Shown one piece after another: positions 25,399 to 35,478 of a DNA stretch of 64,000 bases. The stretch covers positions 89,088-153,087 of the forward strand of contig CAZMTA010000006.1 in assembly GCA_964569085.1 (NCBI GenBank), read 5' to 3'. The first letter of the stretch is position 1. Each line of letters starts with the position of its first letter. This stretch comes from JAJCZZ01 sp964569085. GTDB lineage: Bacteria > Gemmatimonadota > Gemmatimonadetes > Longimicrobiales > Gaopeijiaceae. Position numbers and translations under genes: made by a program. The notes beneath the pieces are model-generated. The model did not search any database, was not told the DNA's origin, and saw only the letters and a list, made by a program, of their open reading frames with translations.

Positions 25399-25905
25399 GT
25401 GGACGGTGGGACGCCGGGGTCCGCGGTGCGGATCCGCTGGAGCCGGGAGGAGGAGCTTCCCCGCCTGGCCGAGGTGTTCGAGGCCGCGGTGCGGGGGCTC
25501 GGCCCGCTGCGCTACACCCCCGAGCAGGTCGAGGCCTGGGTCGGTGGGGGACGCGACAAGGGCGTCGGGAGCTTCCTCCTGGGACCCCACACCCTCGTGG
25601 CGGAGCGCGACGGCGGCGTGATCGGGTTCGCCAGCTTCTCCCCCGACGGTCATCTGGCCTCCCTGTACGTCCACCCCGACCACGGGCGCGCCGGGATCGG
25701 GGGACGGCTCCTGCGAGCCCTCCTCCGGGAGGCCGCCGCCCGGGGCATCGACGACCTCCACACCGAGGCGTCGGAGTTCAGCCGTCCCGTCTTCGAGCGC
25801 GCCGGGTTCGTCCTGGACGAGGTCGAGGAGGTGGAGCGGGACGGGGTGGCCTTCACCCGGTACCGGATGGTCCGTAGCGGGCACGCGGGCGCCGACCCGG
25901 GTTGA
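25399..25905 (+). CDS. GNAT-family N-acetyltransferase
   Basis: A 168-residue single-domain acetyltransferase. The acetyl-CoA loop HGRAGIGGRLLRALL follows the LASLYVHPDH strand, and the late SRPVFERAGFVLDEVEEVER element is typical of PhnO/YafP-like GNAT proteins. The substrate cannot be predicted. It is probably co-transcribed with the acyltransferase upstream. The GTG at 25399 is preferred because it leaves only 8 bases between the genes. A GTG at 25426 is also possible. It converges with acs. Confidence 0.83.
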   Translation: MDGGTPGSAVRIRWSREEELPRLAEVFEAAVRGLGPLRYTPEQVEAWVGGGRDKGVGSFLLGPHTLVAERDGGVIGFASFSPDGHLASLYVHPDHGRAGIGGRLLRALLREAAARGIDDLHTEASEFSRPVFERAGFVLDEVEEVERDGVAFTRYRMVRSGHAGADPG

Positions 25906-25942
25906 GCCCCCGGGCGGCGCCGGCCCGCCGGTCCCGCGCCCC

Positions 25943-27912
<1,970 letters not shown>

Positions 27913-28048
27913 GCCAGGATCCTCCCTGGGTGCGGGAACCGTTGGGCGCGGTCGGCGGAGACGCCGTCCGGCCGGGCTGGAGTCAATGTGGGGCTACGCG
28001 GGTGACCTGCAAGGCGAGGGCCGTCCGCATCCGGCCTCCCGGCGGCGG

Positions 28049-28612
28049 TCAGTCCTCGTCGAGCATCTCGGCCCGGAGCTCGGGGCGCGCCAGGAGCGCC
28101 TCGAAGGACTTCACGGTGGCCGACGCCAGCGCCGAGACCGCCGAGGGGCCGGCCTCCACCGCGGTCCGCGGGATGCGGAGCTTGAAGCGGACCTCCGTGC
28201 CGGCCTCCCCGGCGGGCCGCCCGCCGTCGCGCAGCCGGAAGCGGAGCGTCACCGGGGTGCGGTACCCCCGGGGGAGCCCCTCCTCCGCCATGCGGCTGAG
28301 GCGCTCCAGGTGCTCCTCCACGGCCCCGAGCTCGCCCAGGGCCCGGAGGTCCACCACCAGCGCCAGGTTGCCGGTGAGGCCCCGGGAGGTCTCGTCCAGG
28401 TACACGTCCACGCTCACCGGGAGGTCCACGGTGGGATGGTGGAAGAAGAGGTAGGCGCTCCGGGTGGAGTCCCCCTCCCACCGCCCCTCGAAGGTGTGGC
28501 TGGTGGTCTTCTGGAGCCCCGAGAGCTCCCAGCCCGCGCTCTCGACCCCGTCGCGGACCGCCTCGATGAGGGGCTCCAGCGTGAGGAGGGCATCCGAGGA
28601 GGAACCGGTCAC
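28049..28612 (-). CDS. conserved-looking hypothetical protein
   Basis: 187 residues with no signal peptide or membrane segment and no motif I recognise. Predicted strands alternate with short helices (TSHTFEGRWEGDSTRSAYLF, VSVDVYLDETSRGLTGNLAL, YRTPVTLRFRLRDGG, TEVRFKLRIPRTAV), and the C-terminus is helical and acidic (ALLARPELRAEMLDED). The start is GTG. It is divergent from fur across about 135 bases, so it could share regulation with it. Codon use and composition match the neighbours. Confidence 0.65.
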   Translation of the reverse strand: MTGSSSDALLTLEPLIEAVRDGVESAGWELSGLQKTTSHTFEGRWEGDSTRSAYLFFHHPTVDLPVSVDVYLDETSRGLTGNLALVVDLRALGELGAVEEHLERLSRMAEEGLPRGYRTPVTLRFRLRDGGRPAGEAGTEVRFKLRIPRTAVEAGPSAVSALASATVKSFEALLARPELRAEMLDED

Positions 28613-28666
28613 GGGGCTTCCGGGGTAGAGGGGGCGGACCGGAAGCGAACCGGTCCGGGATCCAAG

Positions 28667-28696
28667 TTGACACGCATCGGCCGAGGCCCTTGTCTT
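28667..28696 (+). promoter_or_regulatory. fur promoter
   Basis: Perfect TTGACA at 28667-28672, an 18-bp spacer, and TGTCTT at 28691-28696. Transcription would begin near 28703, where an in-frame ATG also lies. A leaderless Fur of 162 residues is therefore possible beside the 147-residue form starting at 28748. Confidence 0.55.
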
Positions 28697-28747
28697 GGGT
28701 CGATGACGCCCGCACAGGTGATCGAGCGTATCGGGAGTTCCGGGAAG

Positions 28748-29191
28748 ATGGCTCAATCCAACGAGACCCACGAGAAGGTGCTGCGCAAGGCCCTGGAGTC
28801 CAGCGGCCAGCGGTTCACCGCCCAGCGCGCCGCCGTGTTCCGGCATCTCTCGTGCACCGAGGAGCACCCCACCGCCGACGAGGTCTTCCTCGCGGTCCGG
28901 GGCGAGCTTCCCGGCATCTCCCTGGCCACCGTGTACAAGAGCCTCGAGACGCTGGTGGGCTGCGGTCTGGCCATGAAGCTCACCTACAGCGACGGCTCGG
29001 CCCGGTACGACGGCCGCACGGACCCGCACCACCACGCCCGCTGTCAGAAGTGCGGCTCCGTCATCGACATCGACGGGGCCCTCTCCGACGAGGAGCTGGA
29101 CGCCCTGCGCGCCCGCGCCCGGGAGTTCACCGTCACCGGGTATCGGCTCGAGCTGTCCGGCTTCTGTCCCGACTGCGCCGGACGCGCCTGA
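28748..29191 (+). CDS. fur: Fur/PerR-family metalloregulator
   Basis: A 147-residue ferric-uptake-type repressor that would bind DNA as a metal-loaded dimer. The winged helix reads GQRFTAQRAAVFRHLSCTEE through ISLATVYKSLETL. The dimerisation domain has the DPHHHARCQKCGSVIDID metal box and two CxxC pairs (CQKC, CPDC) for structural zinc, a combination common to both Fur and PerR. The first metal-site residues do not decide iron versus peroxide sensing. The ATG at 28748 follows GGGAAG. The ATG at 28703 is an alternative. The GlcD-type oxidase is downstream. Confidence 0.9.
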   Translation: MAQSNETHEKVLRKALESSGQRFTAQRAAVFRHLSCTEEHPTADEVFLAVRGELPGISLATVYKSLETLVGCGLAMKLTYSDGSARYDGRTDPHHHARCQKCGSVIDIDGALSDEELDALRARAREFTVTGYRLELSGFCPDCAGRA

Positions 29192-29232
29192 CGGTCCGGG
29201 ATCCGAGCACCGGTTCCGGGCCCGACCGGGAC

Positions 29233-30756
29233 GTGGCCGACCCTCCCCGCTCCTTCCGCGGCGCCTTCGCCCGCGGCGGGCCCCGCGTCCGCGAGCTCGG
29301 ACGCGCCTCCGGCCCCATCCGTCTCACCCCCTCCGCCGTCGCGGCGCCCCGGGGGCCGGACGACGTGGCCCTCCTGGTCGAGTGGGCCCGCGAGGAAGGG
29401 CTCGCGTTGATCCCCCGGGGCGCGGGCACCGGCATGCCCGGAGGCAACGTGGGCCCCGGCGTCTCCCTCGACCTCGCCGCCCTGGACGGGCTCGAGGTGG
29501 ACCCCGCCTCCGCCACGGCCCGGGTGGGCCCGGGCGTGGTGGCCGCGGACCTGGATGCCGCGGCCCGGGAGGCGGGCCTCTTCTTCCCCGCCCTCCCCTC
29601 CTCCGCCCGGTGGGCCACCCTGGGTGGGATGGCGGCCAACAACGCCGCCGGGGCCCGGAGCTTCGGCTACGGGACCGTCCGGGACTGGGTGGACGCCGCC
29701 GAGGTGGTCCTGGCCGACGGGCGGCGGGTGGTGGTGGAGCGGGGCGCCCCCCTCCCCGAGCCCCTGGACGGCCTCCGGGACGCCCTCCTGGAGGAAGTCC
29801 GGCCCGAGGCCCTCGACGCGTGGCCCGCCGTGCGGAAGAACGCCTCGGGCTACGGCCTCGACCGCTTCCTTCCCGACGCCGACGGCGTGGCGCTCCTCAC
29901 CGGCAGCGAGGGGACCCTGGGGGTCCTGACGGGCCTCCGCCTCCGCCTGGCGCCCCTGCCGGCCTCCCGGGCCGTGGTGCTCCTGGCCCTGCCCTCCCTG
30001 GACGGCCTCGACCCCGTGGCCTCCGTTGCCGAGGCGGCGGGCGCCGCCGCCTGCGAGTTCATGGGACGCCGCTTCATCGAGATCGCCGGGCTGGAGGACC
30101 ATCCCGAGGTGGGCTCCATCGCGCGGGGCGCCGAAGCACTGGTCCTGGTGGAGCTCGACGACAGGCGGCTTCCGGTGGCCGAGGGCCTCGAGCGGCTGGA
30201 GACCTGGGCCCGGGCCGAAGGGCTGGCCACGACCCGGGCCCGGGACGAGGCCCACCGGGCCCGCCTCTGGGAGATCCGGCATGCCGCCAGCCCCGTCATC
30301 GCCCGCCAGGCGGAGCGGGGCCGGGTCTCCATGCAGTTCATCGAGGATGCCGTGGTGCCGCGAACGGCCCTGGCGGCGTATCTTCGCGGCTTGGAGCGAA
30401 TCCTGCATGGGGAGGAGACCGACGCCGTGCTCTTCGGACACGCCGGGGACGGGAACGTCCACGTGAACCCGCTGGTGGAGGTGGGGCGTCCCGATTGGCG
30501 AGGCAGGGTCCGCCGCATCCTCGATGCCACGGCGGAGCTGGTGACCTCCCTGGGCGGGACGCTCTCCGGCGAGCACGGCGACGGCCGCATCCGGGCCCCG
30601 TACCTGGACGCGGTGTGGGGCGAGGAGCTCGCCGGGGCCTTCCGGACCGTGAAGGACAGGCTCGACCCGGACGGCGTGCTCAATCCGGGCGTGGTCCTTC
30701 CGCTCCCGGGTCAGGACCCCCTCGAAGGACTGTCACCGGAACCCCGCAGGAGATGA
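29233..30756 (+). CDS. FAD-linked oxidase, GlcD/D-lactate dehydrogenase type
   Basis: A 507-residue flavoenzyme oxidising a 2-hydroxy acid (glycolate, D-lactate or D-2-hydroxyglutarate class). The FAD-binding PF01565 domain shows LIPRGAGTGMPGGNVGPGVS and LGGMAANNAAGARSFGYGTV. The C-terminal FAD-oxidase domain has GHAGDGNVHVNP with the metal-site histidines, and GGTLSGEHGDGRIR. No Fe-S cluster domain is fused, and GlcE/GlcF partners are absent. GTG 29233 is the first canonical start after fur. The dacB-like gene begins two bases after its stop. Confidence 0.9.
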   Translation: MADPPRSFRGAFARGGPRVRELGRASGPIRLTPSAVAAPRGPDDVALLVEWAREEGLALIPRGAGTGMPGGNVGPGVSLDLAALDGLEVDPASATARVGPGVVAADLDAAAREAGLFFPALPSSARWATLGGMAANNAAGARSFGYGTVRDWVDAAEVVLADGRRVVVERGAPLPEPLDGLRDALLEEVRPEALDAWPAVRKNASGYGLDRFLPDADGVALLTGSEGTLGVLTGLRLRLAPLPASRAVVLLALPSLDGLDPVASVAEAAGAAACEFMGRRFIEIAGLEDHPEVGSIARGAEALVLVELDDRRLPVAEGLERLETWARAEGLATTRARDEAHRARLWEIRHAASPVIARQAERGRVSMQFIEDAVVPRTALAAYLRGLERILHGEETDAVLFGHAGDGNVHVNPLVEVGRPDWRGRVRRILDATAELVTSLGGTLSGEHGDGRIRAPYLDAVWGEELAGAFRTVKDRLDPDGVLNPGVVLPLPGQDPLEGLSPEPRRR

Positions 30757-30757
30757 G

Positions 30758-32902
30758 ATGAGACGCGTTCTGCCCGCCCTGGTCCTCGGAGCCGCCCTGG
30801 CGGTCGCCTCGCTGGGCCTCCGGGACCCCGCCGCCGCGGGCGCCTCCCTTCCCTCCTCCGCGCCTCCGGGCGCTCCGGCGCCCCTCACGACGCCCGCTCC
30901 GGCCACCTCCGCGCCCCGACCGGCCCCGGCGATCGACGAGGCCATGCGCCGCCTCGGCGACGAGCTGGACCGGCTCCTGAACGGCTACCGGTACTCCCGT
31001 GCCCGGTGGGGCGTCCTCGTGGTCTCCCTGGAGCACGGCGACACGATCTTCGCCAGGAACCCCGACAGCCTCCTGGCGCCGGCGTCCAACATGAAGCTCC
31101 TGACCAGCGCAGGGGCGCTCCACACCCTCGGCCCCGACTACCGGTACCGGACGTACCTCGTGTCGCAGGGGCACGTGGAGAACGGGATGCTCAACGGGGA
31201 CCTGGTCCTGTACGGCACCGGCGACCCCGGGATCTCGGACCGCTTCTACCCGTCCCGCACCCACGTCTTCCGCGAGCTGGCCCGGGATCTCCGGGACCGG
31301 GGGATCTCGCAGGTCGCCGGCGACCTCGTGGCCGACGCCTCCCTCCTGGGCGGCCCGCTGCGACCGCCGGGTTGGGACCCGGCGGACCTCAACGACCATT
31401 TCGCGCCGGGGATCTCCGCGGTCAGCTACAACGAGAACGTGGTCTCCTTCCGCCTGGAGCCGGCGGCCCGGGACGGGCTCCCGCCCATCGTCCACACCCT
31501 GCCGGCCAACGCCGACCTCCCGGTGAACAACCAGGCCGTGACGGTGAGCGGACGGGCGTACCCCCGGGTGCGGATCGAGAGGGACGCCCCCCTCCAGCCG
31601 TTCCAGATCCTGGGTCGGATCCAGCGAGGCGGACGGGACGTGTGGCGCCAGATGACGGTGCCCGAGCCCGCCCGCTTCGCGGCCTCGGTGTTCCGGGCCG
31701 TCCTGGAAGAGGAGGGCGTCACGGTCCTGGGCGACCTCCAGATGGTGGAGGATCCCTCCGCCTCCGTGGTGACCGGGCCCGACCTCACCGTCCCCACGCG
31801 CCGCGACCGCCCCCGGACCCGGATCCTGGCGGTCCACGAGTCCCCGCCGCTGCGGGAGTACCTGGCGGTGGTGAACAAGGAGAGCAACAACCTCTTCGCG
31901 GAGCTCCTCTTCCGCACCACGGGCCGGGTGGCCCGGGGCGACGGCACGCCCCGAGGGGCGGCCGCCGCCGTCGAGGAGACGCTCCGCTCCCTGGGGGTGG
32001 ACGTCCGCGGCCTGACGCAGCTCGACGGCTCCGGCCTCTCCGAGGACAACCGGGTGCGCCCGGCCACCTTCGTCGATCTCCTGCGCAAGGAGGCCGCCTC
32101 GCCCCGGTGGGAGGAGCTCTGGGCCTCCCTCCCCGAAGCCGGCCAGAGCCGGGAGCTCGGACGCATGTACCGGACCCCGGCGGCCGGAAACCTCCGGGCC
32201 AAGACGGGCACCATCTCCGAGGTGTCGGCGTTGAGCGGCGTCGTGGCCTCGGCCCAGGGTGAGCGGCTCGCCTTCTCCATCATGGTGAACGGCACCCCCT
32301 CGACCTACCCGGCCAAGGCCGTGGAGAACTCCATCGGAGCCCGCCTGGCCGGCTTCGCCCGGTCGGCGCCGCCGCCGGACCCGGTGCGCACCGCCCGGGC
32401 CGAGCCCGAGCCCGCCCCCGACTCCACCCCGCCGACGCGCACCGCCGACGCCGGGCGGACGACCCAGGAGGCGGACTCCGCCCCCGCCGAGCCCGGCGCG
32501 GCGACCGGACAGGAGGCCGCCGCCGTGGCCTCGGCCCGGGCCGCCGACCCGGAGCCCGAGCCGGAGCCCGCCCAGCCGCGCACCCACGAGGTGGCCTCGG
32601 GCGAGAACTTCACGGTCATCGCCCGCCGCTACGGGGTGGCCCTCCAGGCGCTGCAGCGGGCCAACCCGGGCATCAGCTCCCGCGGGCTCCAGCCCGGGGA
32701 CGAGCTCACGATCCCCAGCCCCGGAGACGCCCCCGCCACCCTCGAGCACCGGGTGGCCTCGGGCGAGAACCTCACCGTCATCGCCCGCCGCTACGGGGTG
32801 AGCCTGAGGGCGCTCCAGGACGCGAATCCCGGGGTGGACTCGCGGAGCCTCCAGCCCGGGGACGTGGTCACCGTCCCGGCCGCCGCCGGCGGCGGAGGCT
32901 GA
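30758..32902 (+). CDS. dacB: PBP4-type D-Ala-D-Ala carboxypeptidase with two LysM domains
   Basis: A periplasmic S13-family carboxypeptidase/endopeptidase trimming peptidoglycan cross-links. The 714 residues have a signal peptide up to about residue 28 and all three penicillin-binding motifs: SxxK at S110-K113 (APASNMKLLT), SxN at S376-N378 (NKESNNLFAE) and KTG at 482. A Pro/Ala/Glu linker of about 65 residues leads to two near-identical LysM modules at about 608-655 and 665-710 (VASGENFTVIARRYGV and VASGENLTVIARRYGV). DacB proteins usually end after the catalytic part, so the LysM pair is a notable extension that would tether the enzyme to glycan. AGGAG precedes the ATG. Confidence 0.93.
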   Translation: MRRVLPALVLGAALAVASLGLRDPAAAGASLPSSAPPGAPAPLTTPAPATSAPRPAPAIDEAMRRLGDELDRLLNGYRYSRARWGVLVVSLEHGDTIFARNPDSLLAPASNMKLLTSAGALHTLGPDYRYRTYLVSQGHVENGMLNGDLVLYGTGDPGISDRFYPSRTHVFRELARDLRDRGISQVAGDLVADASLLGGPLRPPGWDPADLNDHFAPGISAVSYNENVVSFRLEPAARDGLPPIVHTLPANADLPVNNQAVTVSGRAYPRVRIERDAPLQPFQILGRIQRGGRDVWRQMTVPEPARFAASVFRAVLEEEGVTVLGDLQMVEDPSASVVTGPDLTVPTRRDRPRTRILAVHESPPLREYLAVVNKESNNLFAELLFRTTGRVARGDGTPRGAAAAVEETLRSLGVDVRGLTQLDGSGLSEDNRVRPATFVDLLRKEAASPRWEELWASLPEAGQSRELGRMYRTPAAGNLRAKTGTISEVSALSGVVASAQGERLAFSIMVNGTPSTYPAKAVENSIGARLAGFARSAPPPDPVRTARAEPEPAPDSTPPTRTADAGRTTQEADSAPAEPGAATGQEAAAVASARAADPEPEPEPAQPRTHEVASGENFTVIARRYGVALQALQRANPGISSRGLQPGDELTIPSPGDAPATLEHRVASGENLTVIARRYGVSLRALQDANPGVDSRSLQPGDVVTVPAAAGGGG

Positions 32903-32908
32903 GGGGCG

Positions 32909-34141
32909 TCAGACGCCTTCCAGGATCTCCAGCACGGCGTCCATCTCGGCCGCCGTGTTGTAGAAGTGGGGGGCCAGCCGCACCGCACCGTGGCGGCGGG
33001 CGAACGCCACCCCCGCCTCCTCCAGCGCCGCGCACGTCCCGTCCAGATCCGGGGGACGGACCGAGAGGATCCCGCCGCGGCGCTCGGGGTCCAGGGGCGT
33101 GAGGGCCTCCGCGCCCTCCCGGCTCCGGATCCAGTCGACCACGGGCTCGTGGAGGGCCAGGACGTGGCGCCGGATGGCCTCCACCCCGCACTCGAGGAGC
33201 ACCTCCACGGAGCGGGCCAGCCCCAGGTAGTCCTGGATGCCGTTGGTCCCCAGCTCGAAGCGCCGGGCGTCGGGGAGCCAGTCCAGGGCGTAGCCGGGCT
33301 CGTCGTCCAGCTCGAGCGCCCCGCGCTGGGAGAGCCAGCTCACCATGGGAGGCTCGAACCGCTCCCAGTGGCGCTCGGGCACCCAGGCGAAGCCCGAGCC
33401 CCAGGGGGAGCACAGCCACTTCTGCCCGCCCGACGCCAGGAGATCCACATGGAGCTCGTCCGGGGACAGCGGCACCACGCCCAGGGCCTGGATCGCGTCC
33501 ACGACGAAGAGGGCGCCCCGGGCTCGGCACGCCCGCCCCAGCCGCTCGAGGTCCATCCGGTATCCGGTGGAGAACTGCACGGCCGAGGCCGCGACGGCCA
33601 CGACGTCCCCGGACTCCAGCCGCTCCAGGAGGGCGTCCTCCCGGGGGAGCCCGCCGGGCCCGGCGGGCACCACCTCGACGCGGAAGCCCCGGGGCTCCAG
33701 AGCCTTCCAGGGGAGGACGTTGGCCGGGAACTCCCCGGCGCTCACCAGGACCGTGCCCGGCGCTCCGGAGGCCACCAGGGCCGCGCCCAGGTTCACCCCG
33801 TACGAGGTGTTGGGGACCAGCGCGATCTCATCGGGGGAGACGGAGAGGAGCCGCGCCAGGGCGGCGCGGCAGCGGCGCTGGATCCGGCCGAGCTCGGCCT
33901 CCTCGAAGCCGTGGGCGAGGTTCCGACGGCGGGTCAGGTCCGCCACCTCGTCGATGGCGGACCGGGGCAGGAGGCCCCAGCTCGCCGCGTTGAGGAAGAT
34001 CCCCGGCGACGCCGGATACTCCCGGCGCCGGATCGTGTCCAGGCGTTCGGAGTCGGGGCCCGACGCCTCGGGCGGGATCAGAGAGGCAGGGGGGTGGTGC
34101 TCCGTCCCACCGCCTGGCGGAGACGACGTCGCAGCTCCCAC
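32909..34141 (-). CDS. class V aminotransferase (cysteine desulfurase/kynureninase-like)
   Basis: A PLP-dependent fold-type I enzyme of about 390-410 residues, with the PLP lysine in LLASGGQKWLCSP (K241 from the ATG) and the class V wording FLNAASWGLLPRSAIDEV, VPNTSYGVNLGAAL and ELGTNGIQDYLGL. It resembles isopenicillin-N epimerase / desulfurase-like aminotransferases more than IscS, whose active-site cysteine loop is missing. The canonical ATG at 34141 overlaps the upstream small gene by 64 bases. A CTG that overlaps its stop as CTGA is at 34081 and fits the conserved start better. It is downstream of the AraC-type regulator and converges with dacB after 6 bases. Confidence 0.82.
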   Translation of the reverse strand: MGAATSSPPGGGTEHHPPASLIPPEASGPDSERLDTIRRREYPASPGIFLNAASWGLLPRSAIDEVADLTRRRNLAHGFEEAELGRIQRRCRAALARLLSVSPDEIALVPNTSYGVNLGAALVASGAPGTVLVSAGEFPANVLPWKALEPRGFRVEVVPAGPGGLPREDALLERLESGDVVAVAASAVQFSTGYRMDLERLGRACRARGALFVVDAIQALGVVPLSPDELHVDLLASGGQKWLCSPWGSGFAWVPERHWERFEPPMVSWLSQRGALELDDEPGYALDWLPDARRFELGTNGIQDYLGLARSVEVLLECGVEAIRRHVLALHEPVVDWIRSREGAEALTPLDPERRGGILSVRPPDLDGTCAALEEAGVAFARRHGAVRLAPHFYNTAAEMDAVLEILEGV

Positions 34142-34365
34142 TCGGACATGGTCTCCAGGGAACGGTGGGCCGTGGCCTCGCCGTTCCAGCGGACGTCCAC
34201 CAGCGCCACCTCTTCGTCCCCGTCCACCGGGTGCAGCACCAGGTAGTAGCGGCCCTTGTAGTCGGTGCCGCCCTCACGGCGGACCGAGGCGGTCCAGCGG
34301 CGGCCGTTCCTGTCTTCGAACTCTCGCATGCGGTCGATCTCGATGGTCTCGGAGGATGCGCTCAC
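34078..34365 (-). CDS. small hypothetical protein between regulator and aminotransferase
   Basis: 95 residues, soluble, with a beta-rich core: MREFEDRNGRRWTASVRREG, GRYYLVLHPVDGDEEVALVD, then a helical end SLETMSEWELRRRLRQAVGR. I do not recognise a family. The GTG start overlaps the AraC-type gene's stop as GTGA, and its own end runs into the aminotransferase, so the three genes form one unit. The coupling and the alternating hydrophobic pattern support a real gene. Confidence 0.7.
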   Translation of the reverse strand: MSASSETIEIDRMREFEDRNGRRWTASVRREGGTDYKGRYYLVLHPVDGDEEVALVDVRWNGEATAHRSLETMSEWELRRRLRQAVGRSTTPLPL

Positions 34366-35168
34366 GCCGCGGTCCGGTCCGTGGACCGGTCCCGGTCCAC
34401 CGTGCACGAGTCGAGGAAGCGGTCCAGCACGAAGCGGAAGCCTCCGGCCTCGACGGTTTCGGTGGGCGTGGTGCCAAGGTAGTTGCGGAGGGCCCGCCTC
34501 AGGGCCGCCCCGCTGGAATACTCGAGCTGCCGGCTCACGCTCTCGGCGCTGCGGCCGGGATCTGCGAGCCAGCGTCCGGCGTGGAGCAGGCGGGCCCAGA
34601 CCAGGAGGTGCCCGGCGGAGGGCAGCCCCGCTCCCTTCAGGCGCTCGCTGAGATGGGGGCGGCTGAGGCCGATGACCGTGGCCAACCGCTCCGCGCTCCA
34701 CCCCTGGATGACGCCGTCCAGCGCCGATCGCAGGGTGCGGGTCTCACGCCACGGAAGATAGGGGCTGAGGGCGGAGGTAACCAGGGAGGACGTGCCCTTC
34801 CGGTAGGCCTCCGCGCAGGCCCGGGGGAGCGCCGCCCGCACCTCCCCGGGGGACCCGACCACCAGCCCCTCCAGCCCCGCGCGCCCCAGCCGGAGCAGCA
34901 GACGCGGGTCGGCGCCCGGGCGCACGACGTACACCACCGGTAAGCTGGGGAAGTCGTGGCGGAGCTCGGTGACCGCGGAGAGGGGGCAGCCGGTGCGTCC
35001 CCGGACGCCGGCTCCATCCAGGATCACCCCGGTGACCGGCCGCTCCTTCACCAGGTGGAGAAGGCGCTCCCAGGAGGAAGACCACGCCAACGCGTACCGC
35101 GCCTCGAGCCCCGCGCCGATGTCGACGCGGAGCCGGGAATCGCGTGTAAGGCTGGCGAAAAATCCCAT
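34362..35168 (-). CDS. AraC-type transcriptional regulator with receiver-like N-terminus
   Basis: A 268-residue DNA-binding protein. The C-terminal about 100 residues contain two HTH units of the AraC class (WSAERLATVIGLSRPHLSER; SAESVSRQLEYSSGAALRRA followed by LRNYLGTTPTE). The N-terminal about 120 residues look like a receiver fold (VTGVILDGAG, LPVVYVVRPGADPRLLLRLG, AGLEGLVVGSP) but lack a clear acidic pocket, so phosphorylation is doubtful. The ATG at 35168 is preferred to one 17 codons upstream because a TATACC -10-like box lies just before it. It is divergent from the small lipoprotein gene. Confidence 0.82.
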   Translation of the reverse strand: MGFFASLTRDSRLRVDIGAGLEARYALAWSSSWERLLHLVKERPVTGVILDGAGVRGRTGCPLSAVTELRHDFPSLPVVYVVRPGADPRLLLRLGRAGLEGLVVGSPGEVRAALPRACAEAYRKGTSSLVTSALSPYLPWRETRTLRSALDGVIQGWSAERLATVIGLSRPHLSERLKGAGLPSAGHLLVWARLLHAGRWLADPGRSAESVSRQLEYSSGAALRRALRNYLGTTPTETVEAGGFRFVLDRFLDSCTVDRDRSTDRTAA

Positions 35169-35283
35169 GATCTTCGGAAAAGGTATACCCCAGGGGCAAA
35201 GTGATGCGTGGCGGGGCAACTCCCAGGCTCATGTTAGCGGGGCATTCACGAAACGGCACCCCACCGGCACCAAGGAACTCGCC

Positions 35284-35454
35284 ATGACGAAGATCGTCCG
35301 CCGCACGCTTGCCCTCGCCCTGCTCGCCCTCGGCGCCACCGCCTGCAGCGGCACGTCTCCCGTCGCTCCCGACTGCGATGCCGAGCTCGAGCAGTGCGGG
35401 TACATCCCCGACTCCGGCAGCATGGACGGCTACATCCCGGACTCGGGCTCCTGA
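35284..35454 (+). CDS. 56-residue lipoprotein with duplicated GYIPDSGS
   Basis: A very small exported protein. MTKIVRRTLALALLALGATAC is a lipoprotein signal with lipid Cys at residue 21. Mature chain: 36 residues, with Cys31 and Cys38 able to form a disulfide (DCDAELEQC) and two copies of GYIPDSGS at the C-terminus (bases 35398-35421 and 35428-35451), joined by MD. The copies differ at four bases, all silent, so the peptide sequence itself is conserved. AAGGA lies before the ATG. I know no function. It stands alone between a divergent AraC-type regulator and a converging TPR-like gene. It could be a surface lipopeptide, a signal or a peptide precursor. Confidence 0.72.
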   Translation: MTKIVRRTLALALLALGATACSGTSPVAPDCDAELEQCGYIPDSGSMDGYIPDSGS

Positions 35455-35478
35455 TCGCGGCGGGCGCCGGTCCCGACT

